From Ciona savignyi (Eukaryota; Chordata; Ascidiacea; Phlebobranchia; Cionidae), in the NCBI GenBank assembly GCA_000149265.1, contig CH002034.1, positions 169,058 to 233,057 on the forward strand: DNA of 64,000 bases, written 5' to 3'. Under the pieces are notes generated by a model. The model made no database searches. It was given only the letters and a program-made list of their open reading frames with translations, and was not told where the DNA came from. Numbering within the stretch: position 1 is the stretch's first letter; every line of letters begins with the position of its first letter. This document shows positions 18,124 to 30,384 of this stretch, in pieces. Position numbers and translations under genes: made by a program.

Positions 18124-20663
18124 GTAAGTGATAACGAAAGAGGTCTAAAGTAACGCGAACTTTGCGAAAGTAAACTTTTAGTTTCGCTTCAAGACTTTCA
18201 TTTTTTAGATTACATAATAATGAAATGCGAAATGAAATTAACTGGTAGATTAAGCCTAGCCAAACTATACTATATGCTTGTTATTATGCTTAAGTAGAAC
18301 GTGCAGGTACTAATAACAGGAGAAATTAGAAAATATCTGTGAATCAGAATCAAAGCCTAACGAAATATAGATTTACGAGGCGAGTTTTAACGCAGTTTTA
18401 TAGTTATTATCTTTCCCCGGTACCGTGTTGTGTTATATGACTATCTGGGTGTATGTTTTAAGATTAGATTTTCCGTTTTCTCAGAGCATTATGAACCAAC
18501 TACTTCATACATTTCCTATTTGTATAGCAGTCGAGCGCGTATTCTCTAACTACGCGTAAACTGCACTCCCATAAATGTACAGTGTTTTCATAATTTAAGG
18601 CCTTGACTAAAAGAAGAATTTGGTTTCGGTCGTTGTTAAAAAATCAAACTAGAAATGTGTACGTTGTTTCCCTGTTCATTTACCACTTGCCGTTAATCAG
18701 CCCAAACTCAATAAAAAATGATAAAGCACTTGGATTTATCGATTTGTGGTTGCCTTTAACGCAATTTAGTCAGGTTGTTCCTTTTAAAGCAAAAACTAAG
18801 AATGGTTTGCGGAATTTAAGAAAACGCAACAATGTCTGCCTACAATTGTTATAGTAAACTAGTTTGCATAACTCTAACATACGTAATCAAATCTAATCTA
18901 TTGTTTTTCTTTTGCAACGCTGCCAAGCGGCCCTATATATCGACATGTTTTAAAACGCAACAGATTTTTTAGTTTTGTAAATTAGCTTTAACACAGAAAA
19001 CTTGTTTTGAAAAAATAATGTTTTTAACAATCCATAAAATATCACAGTTTTGCCTAAATTACGTCATATTCATTTCTTATTTAAATTAAAACTATTCAAA
19101 TTGGTTATCTTTACATGGTCTTAAGGCAAAATCAGTAACATTCGTTCAAAATTGTCAATTTCCGTTTTCTGCTAAATCAAGGCCAAAACGTCAAAAATCA
19201 GTTTCGTTTTAAGAGATATCGATATTTTGTTCTATAAGAGATATATTCGTGTGTTACAAGACCAAAAGTCATTTGAATAAGAACTAATAACGCTGTGTAA
19301 GCAAAACTGGTTTTCGAAGTACAGTTTAGAACTACACATTGCTTTTTTGGAAAATTCTTTACGCATTGTTACGTATAAATTCGTGTTATTCTGTCATACA
19401 TAGCAATACACAAGTGGATAGTCATTGCATAACTATTAACCAGTAATTTACATGACGTTAAACAGCAAATGCTTTCTAAATCGATATGATTTGATAAAAT
19501 TGAAACATTTTAAAATGTGACCTTTTAGTTGAAATCGCATAAGCAATATATATTTTATTACGTATCGTTTTTGGTATGTTGTTAACATTAATGGACCAAT
19601 TTAGAATGTGCTAGCTTAAATAGAAAACATTTATATGCACCAATAGCCTTTCTGGCTATCATACCTCCTATTTTAAACTTGTTATTGTTTTTATGATACC
19701 TTTTAAGAGCGGGCAAGCCATAATTACAATATAAGACAGTAGTACTTTACGAAAATATATACTATATACTCCTATGAAGACGTTATGCTATATTACACTA
19801 AGTACAGGCTTTGTGCATTCACCTATCCTTAGGGGCAGAATATATTAAGTTAGTAACTGGGCGCTTTACCTTATGTTTCATTATTTTGGTGTTGATTGTC
19901 TGCCCATTATTACACAACAATAATTTATAGTTCTTTATTCCGAAAGTATAATTATGCAAAACTAGCCAATGTAGGCTAAAAGGTTAGGCCTGGCGACCAA
20001 AAGTTTCAATACCAACCGCTATATTATTTTAAAGTTTGTTTCTATACAGTAATCAAACCCTTTTTTGTATTATATATAACGAAATCTTTAACAAGACGTT
20101 GGGAAAGACTGAGGACGTGTTTGTTTTTAATATTTGTCTGAAAAGGCGTTGTCCCTTTTGTGTAAAACAATTGTACCTTTTCGCGATCTCACTGGCTTGT
20201 TTGGGAAATTTGGGACAAAAGCAAAATCTTGAATGTATTTGTCGAAGCAGGGAGCTTATTAGGTAGTCTGCCTTTTATTCGCTTTGTTTGTTAGGCCAGA
20301 ATTGATCCATAGCGCCGTTGTGGTACCGTTTCTCAGCGGGTGTTGGGTACATTTCGAACTTCAAGACTGGTTAATTTCTCTTGAGAAGTGTATTTGTTTT
20401 TAGGTATCGATACATCGTTGCTGATTCGCTGGTAATTTACTTTCGTTTTATTGAAAAAATGAATGAGCGAGTGTGCGATTGTTCGGTAACTACGCTTCCT
20501 GTGATTGAACAGTTTTTAGCTGCATTCCTATTGGTTGTTAAAAGCGGGAAGTGTTCTGACGGGACACGAACATACCAGCAGTTTGATTCTATTTCAGCAG
20601 TTTAGAGATGAGTAAGAAAACGCGTCTTGCGGCTTATTGAGGTGGGAGGCAGTTCCTCGTTGG

Positions 20664-20709
20664 GTGTGCGCGCGCGCGTGGCATGCTGCGTGCGTGTGCG
20701 CGCGCCACG
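20664..20709. repeat. GC-rich alternating purine-pyrimidine tract (Z-DNA-prone)
   Basis: Two arms, GTGTGCGCGCGCGCGTGGCA and a partner rich in GTGCGTGTGCGCGCGCC, surround GCATGC. The arms are partly complementary. Such tracts favour Z-DNA or hairpins and stand out from the AT-rich surroundings. Confidence 0.7.
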
Positions 20710-21054
20710 GTGCGTTTGCAAAGAAACGGATTTTCAATCATAACTTCCTTACCGGCCTGCAATAAACTAATGCCTAGCATGAGGCAGTTTAGATAAAAAC
20801 AGAACCAGGGATCGAATTTCATATTGAGTAAAAAGCATAATAAACCCATAGAATTACCGAGGAAAATCAAGTGTTACTCAACAGTGAATATACGCAAATC
20901 GTCTCTGTATTTCGATCCGAAATCTTATAATTAAGCATCCGAAATTCACCGGAAGAAAAAACATTTAACTATATTTCCTAACAACGAAAATCTAGAAGAA
21001 AATTCGTTTCTATTTTCTAACTTTATACCGAGTAGCGTAGGTATATTTGTACCG

Positions 21055-21122
21055 CTGTGCAGTTTGTAGCTCTTGGTTTCTTACCGGTTACTGGGTTCGA
21101 TCCTCGCTCTTTAGGTTTCGTG
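21055..21122 (+). repeat. tRNA-derived repeat fragment
   Basis: The A-box-like TTTGTAGCTCTTGG is followed about 30 nt later by a good B-box, GGGTTCGATCCTCGC. The acceptor ends do not pair convincingly, so this is tRNA-derived and not a confident tRNA gene. Confidence 0.45.
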
Positions 21123-21959
21123 CGTGGCAGCGTCCGTGTGGGAAGTTTAAAAACCTATTGCGAGGCAGAAAATGTAAATAAGTGGCTCTAATTTAAAAGC
21201 AGAATGAAGTTACTGCTAAATTCGATAATCCGACTGATTTTGTGCAATTGATATTTTGACAATTTTCCGCGATATAATTGTAGCAACTTTAATTTAAATT
21301 TCTCTACCATATATGTATATTTTTAGTTTCACAATGTGTTTTTTTTCATCGATTATGCTTTTTTACCACCTCTGAATAAACAATAAATTTAATTAATTAA
21401 TTTTATAAATAAACGTTTTTTACAAACGCTTTTTTGAAATTTTTTTGTTCAGCTTTTTAATTTTTTTTATAATAAAACTAATAAATATAATGTAAATAAC
21501 TATTATTGAGGTGTTTGTCAAGGTTTCCATTTAATTTATATACAAGAAGCTGGTTGCGTGTTTTTAGCAAGATAAACTAAATTAAAACTACCACAACTGC
21601 GTTTTTCTAAACCCATGTCCACACACACGTTTCTTAAAATAAATACATTTATAGTCAGAAAAAGGCTACCGAATAATGTAAAATATTGATAATAAAAACG
21701 TCCTTATAGTATAAACACAATATATAATAATAACGTCTTTAAACTTTAAACAGCTTTAAAATTCGCTAGTTTTAATTTGATTTAAATTTTAGTTGTCATG
21801 GCACATGAGTTTAAAAATGGTCGCTTGTTGCAACAGGGTATTTGGAAATTTACATTTTTGTTAAGAATTAGCATTTAAACATGTTGTATTAATCGCACGA
21901 GTAATTCATTAATAGATTTTTTAAAATTAGAATATGGTAAAGATCATGAGTTCGAGTTA

Positions 21960-22860
21960 ACAGGCGATAAAAAATAGTATCTTTAGGAAAAATAATGTTT
22001 CGTCAAATGTAAACTTAAATCAATCAATTCCTTTTAACCATTGATACTTTTTCAGTTATAGATTTTTTAACTGTACCACCACCACCTTACATGTCTGGTT
22101 ATTGTAAATACAATAATACCATCACCAGCTTAAAATAAAGCGAAAACGTCTCTTCATATGAAAATATTGTTTTGTAAATTAAATTATACCTTTGACCCGA
22201 TTTTGAGGTTCTTTCACTTTTCCCATTCTGGATTTTTTTATTGCCTCCACCCACACTCTATATGTCTTAATTATAACAAGTACATTGACGATATCACACT
22301 GCTTGAAAATAAACCCAAACCGCAAAAAAGCTTTACTTTGAAAAATAATGTCTCGTCAAATGTAAAATTAAAACAATTTGGTTCTTCCAGTTGTTTTGAT
22401 GATTTTACTTTACCCATTTTGGATGTTTTTGATATTCATTATTAGCCATTTATACAATAAAATAAGATCAGGGGTTCGAACCATTCGGCGAATAAAAATA
22501 GTCTCTTATTAGGAAAAATAATGTTTCTTCAAAGTCAATTAAAGTATACTTTTTAACTGATTTTGAAGCTCTTTCACTTTTCCTATTATGGATTTTTAAG
22601 CCCCTTTCCCCTTTATGTCTGATTATAACAAATACGTTGACGACATTACACTTAAAATAAACCTAAAGCGCAAAAAAAATCTTTACTTTGGAAAATAATG
22701 TTACGTCAAATGTAAAATTAAAACAATTCGTTCCTTTCAGTTATTTTGATGCTTTTTCTCTACCCATTTTGGATGTTTTAAAGTCTCCCAACCCACTCTG
22801 GCTATCGAAAATATGTCGGTGCAATCATATCGCTTAAGATTAAACCCTAGAAAACGTGAT
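21960..22860. repeat. satellite-like tandem repeat, period about 175 bp, five units
   Basis: The marker AATAATGTTTCGTCAAATGT and its variants recur near 21991, 22161, 22343, 22518 and 22695. The TTTCACTTTTCCCATT / TTTACCCATTTTGGAT block also recurs. The units are substantially diverged. A 95-residue open frame at 22158-22445 is just satellite sequence. Confidence 0.7.
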
Positions 22861-23259
22861 ATACAATACTCGTAAAATTAAAAATTAAATTTCCTTCCCA
22901 AAATGTTTAAAATTCCTTGTTTTATGAGGAATTCCCAGTTAGCTGGAAGCTGTAAATAACAAACTGCTTTGTTAAGCGACTTTTATTTTTTAACGGTCGC
23001 GTAGCTTAATAGTTCGACCGATTCATATGCAGCATTTTATCTATACAGTTAAATAAAAAGTACATTAATTATATAAAAATAAACTTTTTATTAAAAAAGT
23101 AGCATATTTCGTTGATGCTTTAAGAGATACTGTTAGTCCCTTTGAAAATTACTATGTTTGAAAGTTGCTATGTATAATGCTTAGAAAAGAACTAGGTTTC
23201 TTAAATTGAATTGTTGGCAATTTTCGTTCAAGTAATTCAAGTTCGAAATATTTTCCAGA

Positions 23260-26200
23260 ATGACTGCAGATGATGCAATGGTGGTCGACAATAGTGACAG
23301 ATCAGTCCATTGTAACGGTACAACCGGGGGTAACGGTCTAGCTGGGGTTCCCAACGAGGCTACCCTCATCGCTCTAACCACCAGAACGGGGTATTCGATC
23401 ACCCAAGAGAACGGGCAGCGAAAGTACGGTGGACCCCCACCTGGTTGGGAGAACAAGCCGCCACCAAGGGGCGCTGAAGTGTTTGTGGGGAAAATCCCTC
23501 GTGACGTGTTCGAGGATGAGCTGGTACCAGTGTTTGAGACTGCTGGGCGGATCTATGAGATGAGGCTTATGATGGACTTTGACGGGAAGAACAGGGGCTA
23601 CGCGTTTGTCATGTTCACAACCAAGTCGGAGGCGAAGGGGGCTGTGAAAAAGCTCAACAATTACGAGATCCGCAAAGGAAGGATGCTTGGCGTCTGCTAC
23701 AGCGTCGACAACTGCCGCCTCTTCGTCGGGGGGATCCCCAAGACCAAGAAAAAGGACGATATCTTCGCCGAGATGAACAAAGTCACCGAAGGGGTGATCG
23801 ACGTGATCGTTTACCCAAGCGCGTCGGACAAAACTAAAAATCGCGGTTTTGCGTTCGTAGAGTACGACAGTCATCGAGCGNNNNNNNNNNNNNNNNNNNN
23901 NNNNNNNNNNNNNNNNNNNNNNNNNNNNNNNNNNNNNNNNNNNNNNNNNNNNNNNNNNNNNNNNNNNNNNNNNNNNNNNNGCGGAACCCGAGCAGGACGT
24001 AGATGATGAAATTATGGGGCAGGTTAAGGTGCTGTACGTGCGCAACCTAATGCTGGACACGACAGAGGACACGTTGCAGAACGTGTTCAGTCAATTCAAG
24101 CCCGGGTCGGTTGAGAGGGTCAAAAAAATCCGGGACTACGCTTTCGTACACTTCAGCACGCGCGAGGCGTGTATGGAGGCAATGGCGAAGATTAACGGAA
24201 CTGAGATAGACTACGCGGAAGTGGAAGTGACGTTGGCAAAACCGGTCGACAAGAATGACTACAACCGAATGGCGAAAGTTGGGGCGAAAGTGCTGAACGG
24301 TTCAGAAACGACGAGCTCTGCCGCACAATCAATGGTAAGTAGTTTAATTTCTTTCGTTTCAACGCGTTTCTTATTTCGTTTTTACACGTTCCATTTATAT
24401 CGTTTTAACATGTTTTTTATAGTGTGCATTTTCGTGTGTAACTCATTCTAATACAGTGGATTAATCGTCCTGTTTTTATGATCATTATTCTTTATTATTA
24501 TTCTTTTTTTGACATGTGTCGTTTTTTTCTTTTTACGCGTTCCGTTTATTTTATTTTGAAATGCGTTAAAAAGTCAAAATATTTGATAAAATACCCGCTT
24601 TAAAAATCTCATTTCGCCATATTGGCTTAATCGTCCTTTAATGATCATTCATCCTTGATTATCTTTCTCTAATCCTCGTATTTAATCCGCGATTATCTTT
24701 CAGGTCTCAAGTCCAGCAGTCGTAAATCAGAACGGTATGATCGTGTATCCAGCTGGGGTGTATAATAACGACATCGCGTATTACTCCCTTGGCCAGTACA
24801 ATCTAGCCACCGGGGCGCGCCCTATCTACCCTACCCGGGGCCGTGGGGCGGGCGGGGCGCGTGGGGCGAGCAGTCGCAACAGCTATCTCGGCTACAGCGC
24901 TGGGAAGGCGACGTATGGAAGATATTACTCGAAAAACAACCAAGAACGGCCGGCGGAGGGACTCGAACTCATAACCCAGCAACCAACTGTCATAAACGGT
25001 CAAGTAATACCAGTTACCGGCGCCGACCAGAACATTGCAGCGTTGTACAAAACCGCCGGAGTCCAGCCGATTCCAGCTACAGGACAACAGCTCGCCAGCT
25101 ACGCGCCACAAGTCGCCCAAATGGCGCCGATACCTCAAGTCATGCCCGCCGTGATGGCGCCAAAGGCGTCTGACGTGGTCTTGGAGGAGATATGCCAACG
25201 TCACATGTGGGGAAACCCCACCTACCAACTCCTAACTACCGCAGGGCCCGACAGTAGGCAGTTGTTCCTCTACAAAGTATCAATACCAGCACTTGCAAGC
25301 ATATTTCCACAGCAACCTTATTTTCAGGTAGATTGCCAACGTTTAGTTTATTTATTTTTTGGCCTGGACATGTTAACTCGGCGCCTTAAGGACATAAATA
25401 AACAGATAGCGGAGAATTTCATTAGACTAACGTTTTTTAGTTTATTTTTTTTTGCCTCATGATTAAATAACAGCAAATGAAGAATGGACGGTGGGCGCGA
25501 GATAATCTAACAATTGCCCGTTTCATAACGCCCCATGCGTTTTCCCATTCACCAGGATAAATCATTACTTTTTTATATCAATTGTTTAAACTATAACTGT
25601 AGGTAACCGTAGGTAAGGATATCCATTAAAACTATAACTGTACATAAACTGTAGGCAAGAATACGTAATCAAAACTATAACTGTAGGTAAACCGTAGGTA
25701 AGGATGCCCAATCAAAACTATAACTGTAGGTAATCCGTAGGTAAAAGATACCCAATATAACTGTATGTAAACCTGTATAGGTAAGGATACCCAATCAAAA
25801 GTTCATTTCTTGATTTCGGTTTTATCTATTGCAGCCGAACAAGTTATGCGTGACAGTTGAAGAAGCGAAGTCATACGCGGCTGAGTACGTCCTTTCCCAA
25901 CTGGCTCTTCAGCCGGACGGTTCCCCCGCTGTCGTGCCGTTGGCTACTGTTCTACCCCAGGCGACGGCCGCTGCGGCTCCGTACCCTGTAAGTTGATCGT
26001 TTAATGGCAGAACTAGTGGATTAATGGGTGAATCGAAGTAGTATTGCCGCCGACGTATTTGGCAGACTGTACTGGTCCGGTGATCTGACGATTGTCCGTG
26101 TGGTAACTGGACGGTGGGCGCGAGGTAATCTGACGATTGCGCGTGTGTTAACCAGACAGCGGGCACGAGGTAAACTAACCGGTGTTGTAATGCTGCGTTT

Positions 26201-29200
26201 TCCCAACCCCAGAGATAATGTGAATGTTTAGAGTTGTTGCGAATTGAACCTCCGGTTTCCATATAAAGACGTTAGTTTTGACAAGTCTATCCTGGGCTCG
26301 AAACTTGGTCTAGTAAAAAAAACACTGTTTTTATCCCACGGTAATAATAATACTAAGTATCCTATCCTCTTTTGTGAGGAGGGTGTAGAACCATCTTGTC
26401 GAAAGACGCGGCTCACGAAGTTGTGTGGTCCAACTGTCAGCGCCACCGGTTCGTATAAAAACGGCGATTTAAATGCGTTCTTAACGAAAGATGGGAGGGT
26501 ATTAAGTTCGAAACCAGGCAATAAACGCTAGTATGCCACCGGTTCACATAAAAACAGCTCTTTATATACGCTCTTAACGAAAAATGGAAGGGTCTTAAAT
26601 TCGAAACCAGGCAATAAACACGATTATGTTTGGTCGAACAGTTAGTTTGCGCAACCGATAAGAGCGTACAAACAGCTTAAACGTACTTAACAAGGAATTA
26701 AGTCGTAGGACCTAAACTAAAAGGCCGGAAAACAATGTAAAATAAACATAAGCATATTTAGGTATTAGTTAAAAAAGATATGCATATTTAGTTATTTGTT
26801 AAAAAATATATGCATTTTTACGTAATAACATATGCATATCTCTTTATTAGTTAATAAATATATGCATATTTAGTTATTGGTTAAAAATATAAGCTTATTT
26901 AGTGATAAGTTAATGTATATATACATAGTTATCTAATAGTTAATGAATATATGCATATCTAGGTGGACTTTTCCTGGATATTAACGTGTAAAAGTGGGTG
27001 TACATAATCGTTCTAACGAGTGGGCATGCGCCTGAATAAATGTGTCGCCTGAGTTAGTCCAATATACACCATTCGTACACACTGTGATTGTATGATACAG
27101 TGTGTGGGTAGCAGATTCATATCTAACCAGTGGGTAGGATGGTATAACGGTTAACAACACGTTTAATAACACAGTATTCGCCCAGTAATAGACTTTCAGG
27201 TTTTTTTATTACCCAAGTTTTGAACCCAAGATGGGCTCGTGACTAGAACCGTTTTTGTATAGATTCGGTATATGTATCGGTCGCGTTAACCATTCGGCCA
27301 CACGACTGAAAATCAAACCCATTTGATTCTAACCGCACAAGTCCAATTTTTTTACCGAATTTTTTTTTAATTTTTTTTGTTTCTACCACACGACCGTTTA
27401 ATAGACTTTCAGGTCGTATGCAGTTTGTGGTCGCATATGTTCAAACGCCCAGGTGTTAAATTAAAGTTGTAGGCGTTGACGCCGTGGTGTGTTGATGTGT
27501 CGTCATTTCCGGCAGCGCAGTCTAGGGGATTAGGTCAGAGGTCATAGACCTAAAGGTTATGGGATTGATCTTTACCTTGACCACTTTTTTTGTAATATTG
27601 CGTGGTTATGTTATTGAACAAAGCAGTTAGAAAACTGTGTGGCCAAATGGTTAACGCGGCCGATACATATACCGAATCTATACAAAAACGGTCTTTGGAA
27701 CGAGCCGATGAAGGTTCGAAACCTAGCCCAGTAAAAAAACAAACAAACGTTGCCCGTATTTAGTGTATTGTAGGGATCAACAATTTACTTTTAATCACAT
27801 ATACAACTCATTGCAATAACTCTAGTAACACGGGCATGTACATGCTGTAACCTAACTACTAAAGGATGTTATTACACTTTTTTTATCGAAATGTTGTGTT
27901 CCGAAAATGGGTAACGAAATTCTTACATATAACCATTTCTATTTAAAAACGGTATTTTTAATAAGGCTATCATGGGTTTGAAACTTGATATAGCCAAAAA
28001 CACTTTATTGTCCCACTCGCGGTCATAATAATAAATATCCCATCTGTACCAGTCGGAAAAACAACACGTTGCAAAAAACTTTACGAAAATTCTTTCTGCA
28101 CTTTGCACCGCATGTACTTTCTTGTTGACTCAAAGTTATTGATTATTTAACCACGGACACATAGTACCATGCAGTGTCGTGATCTGATTATCGTAACTCC
28201 TATACCGAGTATTTACATTGACTCCGTATTGAAGGACTCCGCGCTTTAAATGCATTATGCAAACAACTGTATAGTCAGTTATTAATAGGCTCGGCCATTT
28301 AAAAAATATTTACTCAGCTAGATAGAAACTGATTTGGCAATATAACGGTGCAACATTGCAAATACCTAAAATATAAAGCTAAGTAAAGGATTTTTTTGAA
28401 AACGTATCTTAAATGTTACCGCGCTTGGTTTTGAACCCATAACCGTTGGTTCTTTTACAATTTTTAACTGAACTATGTAAAAGGAGTCGTTTGGGTTAAC
28501 CGTTCGGCCACACAACCGCCAATAGCAACAATCTGTAATTAGTAAACCTAGATTCAAACCCAGGATCCCTCAATTAGGCCGTTTTTGTGCGCTTTTTGTA
28601 TTTAAGCCGATGACACTAACCGTTCGGCCACCGAAAAATTCATACCGCTTATAGGATACTCGGCTTAACTTCGAACCTAGGTCCAGTGGAGCCCTCGCTT
28701 CTTTATGCTCTGTTTGTAATTTAGTCGATGACGCTAACCGTTCGGCCACAACCAATCAACCAAAAAAATGCGTTTTTACTTCGCCTAGATTCTAACCAAA
28801 AACCGCTCGATTCACCTACAAGTTATTGAGCTCTATATATATGTTTAAGTCAACAGCGTTTAACCGTTTGGTCGCACAATTGCTTAACCCAATAAACGTT
28901 TTTAGGTCACATGATTCGAACCCAGGATTACTGTATCCCTCGCTAAGTCCGTTTTTGTGCCGTCTGTCTCTATTTAAGTCGATTTTTAAGTCTTTTTAAG
29001 TCGATAGCATTAACCGTTCGGCCACCTAACAGGTTAAACGAACTGTTTTACTTGGCCTAGATTTGAACCCAGGACAACTAGGTCTCTCACGTTTTTGTGC
29101 GCTTCCCATATTTGAGTCTGTGACGTTAACCGTTCGGCCACACCTCCCATCAAAGAATCATTACTTTTTTACTTAACCTAGCTTCAAACCTAGGACTTCT

Positions 29201-29651
29201 GAATAGCCATATTTTTTTAACTGGCTAGGTTTTAAAACTGTATTATTCTCGCCACAAATGCGGGTTTTATATTTAATTCTTTATACATATCGGTTGCGTT
29301 AACCATTCGGCCACACGATCGTACAACTTTTTTATTTGACTAGGTTAAGTTTTAAATCCATGATGGGCTCGTCCCTTACACCGTTTTTTTTTATATAGTT
29401 GTTAAAAGTTTCTGTCGCGTTAACCATTCGGCTACACGACCGTACTGGATAGCCATATTTTTCCACCCTCATAATCAACGTTATTTTCTCCCCAGGGTTT
29501 ATACGCACAGCCTCAGCTTCAGCTCCGTTCCAGTCCGACTTCGTCCGTCACCCAACCGACGTACGTACCAGTCACCACCCCCTCCCCAACAATACCAGTC
29601 GGTTTTATGGACCCGAGCATAATGCAACCTATTACCGTCATGTACCAGTGA
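23260..29651 (+). CDS. three-RRM RNA-binding protein, A1CF/RBM46/RBM47 family
   Basis: Family members bind AU-rich RNA and act in mRNA editing, stability and splicing (A1CF and RBM47 as APOBEC1 cofactors, RBM46 in germ cells). Exons: 23260-24334 (broken by 100 N), 24704-25327, 25835-25987, 29496-29651. All junctions are GT-AG and keep frame. RRM1 spans residues about 72-148 (RNP2 VFVGKI, RNP1 NRGYAFVMF). RRM2 starts at about 152 ([15 protein letters not shown]) and ends in the gap. RRM3 begins [11 protein letters not shown] and includes YAFVHF. An [11 protein letters not shown] stretch follows. The C-terminal double-stranded RNA-binding-like domain ([47 protein letters not shown]) is diagnostic of A1CF/RBM46/RBM47 and DND1. 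The ATG lies one base after acceptor TTTTCCAG, so the 5' UTR is spliced or trans-spliced. One invertebrate gene may be co-orthologous to all three vertebrate genes. Confidence 0.93.
23881..23980. other. assembly gap (100 N) inside RRM2
   Basis: Exactly 100 Ns interrupt the first large coding exon after RRM2 ...VEYDSHRA and before [10 protein letters not shown]. Coding phase is continuous only if the missing coding DNA is a multiple of three, and 100 is not. So the N run is a placeholder, or it hides an intron. By comparison with the family about 24-25 residues are missing. Confidence 0.95.
25588..25800 (+). repeat. minisatellite in RBM intron, period about 42-44 bp
   Basis: About five imperfect units contain AAAACTATAACTGTAGGTAA, CCGTAGGTAAGGAT and CCCAATC. 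Unit starts are near 25588, 25628, 25672, 25714 and 25755. Many units contain GTAGGTAAG, which looks like a splice donor. Confidence 0.85.
26075..26215 (+). repeat. tandem SINE-tail fragments in RBM intron
   Basis: Repeats of a GATCTGACGATTGTCCGTGTG type and CGGTGGGCGCGAGGTAATCTG match the 3' part of the 300-bp SINE family, in two to three direct copies. A related fragment is at about 25485-25560. Confidence 0.6.
26430..26625 (+). repeat. tandem duplication of tRNA-like element 3' halves
   Basis: Two copies about 100 bp apart share GCCACCGGTTC, ATAAAAACRGC, CTTAACGAAARATGG and TTCGAAACCAGGCAATAAAC. They keep open reading, which explains a 95-residue frame here that is not a gene. Confidence 0.65.
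26755..26962. repeat. AT-rich tandem repeat, period about 35-40 bp
   Basis: Repeated TATATGCATATTTAG and TAGTTAATAA words recur in about five imperfect units inside the last RBM intron. Confidence 0.75.
27198..29445 (-). repeat. cluster of antisense tRNA-like short repeats
   Basis: At least nine elements of about 100-120 nt sit in the last RBM intron, nearly all antisense to the gene. Read on the minus strand each has TGTGGCCGAACGGTTA (A-box-like), a variable middle with AAAAACGG, then GGGTTCGAANCTAGG (B-box-like) and a tail CAGTAAAAA. On the plus strand CCGTTCGGCCAC or a variant is seen near 27290, 28500, 28620, 28738, 28863, 29013, 29127, 29298 and 29425. One sense copy lies at about 27636-27740. 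The head resembles a class II (Ser/Leu-type) tRNA. The copies are diverged, so the cluster was probably built by repeated insertion or old tandem duplication. Confidence 0.8.
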
Positions 29652-29841
29652 ATCTTGGGTTCTAGCTTCCAAAAATGCACGCACCATGCACGGGTATTGC
29701 GCAGCTTTTACCCGAGGTTTACTATCCGAGATTTCGTGGACGGTTTCGTGCGTTATATTCAGCAAACTGTGGCCTTACTACTTACAAATATATGCGGTTA
29801 ACATGGGGAATTCTATCTCAGGCTTAACGTCCACTTATCTG

Positions 29842-29847
29842 AATAAA
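29842..29847 (+). terminator. polyadenylation signal AATAAA (RBM gene)
   Basis: It lies 190 nt after the RBM stop codon, within otherwise unique sequence. It would give a compact 3' UTR, typical for tunicates. Confidence 0.6.
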
Positions 29848-29904
29848 GCGGGAAGGTGTTTCCCCTAAATGAGTAACGGTTCATAAAGGTTCCTTGTATT
29901 TTTG

Positions 29905-30010
29905 TTTTTTTTACCGGACTTAGTTTCGAACCCGTAGGCTCGTCACTAAGACCGTTTTGTGTAGAATAGCCTATGTATCGGTCGTGCTAACCATTCGGTC
30001 ACACGGTCGT
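29905..30010 (-). repeat. tRNA-like short repeat, antisense copy
   Basis: The plus strand shows TTTTTTACCGGACTTAGTTT, then CGAACC and about 60 nt later GCTAACCATTCGGTCACAC. It is the same family as the intronic cluster but lies outside the gene. Confidence 0.75.
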
Positions 30011-30384
30011 ATATGTTTCTTGAATTTATCTTTAAACATTTTTTATGCGCGCTTTATTTTTATCCTTGTCACTTTTTCTACGCTTTCACCCATTCAGTGC
30101 TATATATACATACATATATCCCGCCTATCTATATACGTCGTAACCGGTTGCATATTGCGTCATAAGTTCCAGTTTTGGGGGTTTCCCTAGCAGCGTCGGT
30201 TTATCTCTGCACAGCATAAACGGCATATTTAAAAAGCCTTTGTAAAAATGATGTGGAAACTAATTAGTGGCATTTAAGCTCTTCGCTTCGTGCAAACGGC
30301 GTTTTATCCTAATATGCAATGCTAAGTGCTGTAAAAACACGTTCGCTGGTTGTTACTTATACCCGCACGCTATTTTCTTTAACA

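Larger units (their letters stand above)
18124..23258. other. intergenic or 5' intron upstream of the RBM gene
   Basis: AT-rich, with no recognisable exon. It holds an alternating purine-pyrimidine GC tract (20664-20709), a tRNA-like fragment near 21055-21120 and a 175-bp satellite (about 21960-22860). A polypyrimidine acceptor TATTTTCCAG ends at 23258, one base before the RBM start codon, so at least part of this stretch is probably intron, unless that acceptor is used for spliced-leader trans-splicing. Confidence 0.5.

Noticed and set aside
26244-26531. 95-residue plus-strand frame in the RBM intron
   Set aside because: Made of the 3' halves of tRNA-like repeats; the tandem copies explain the open frame.
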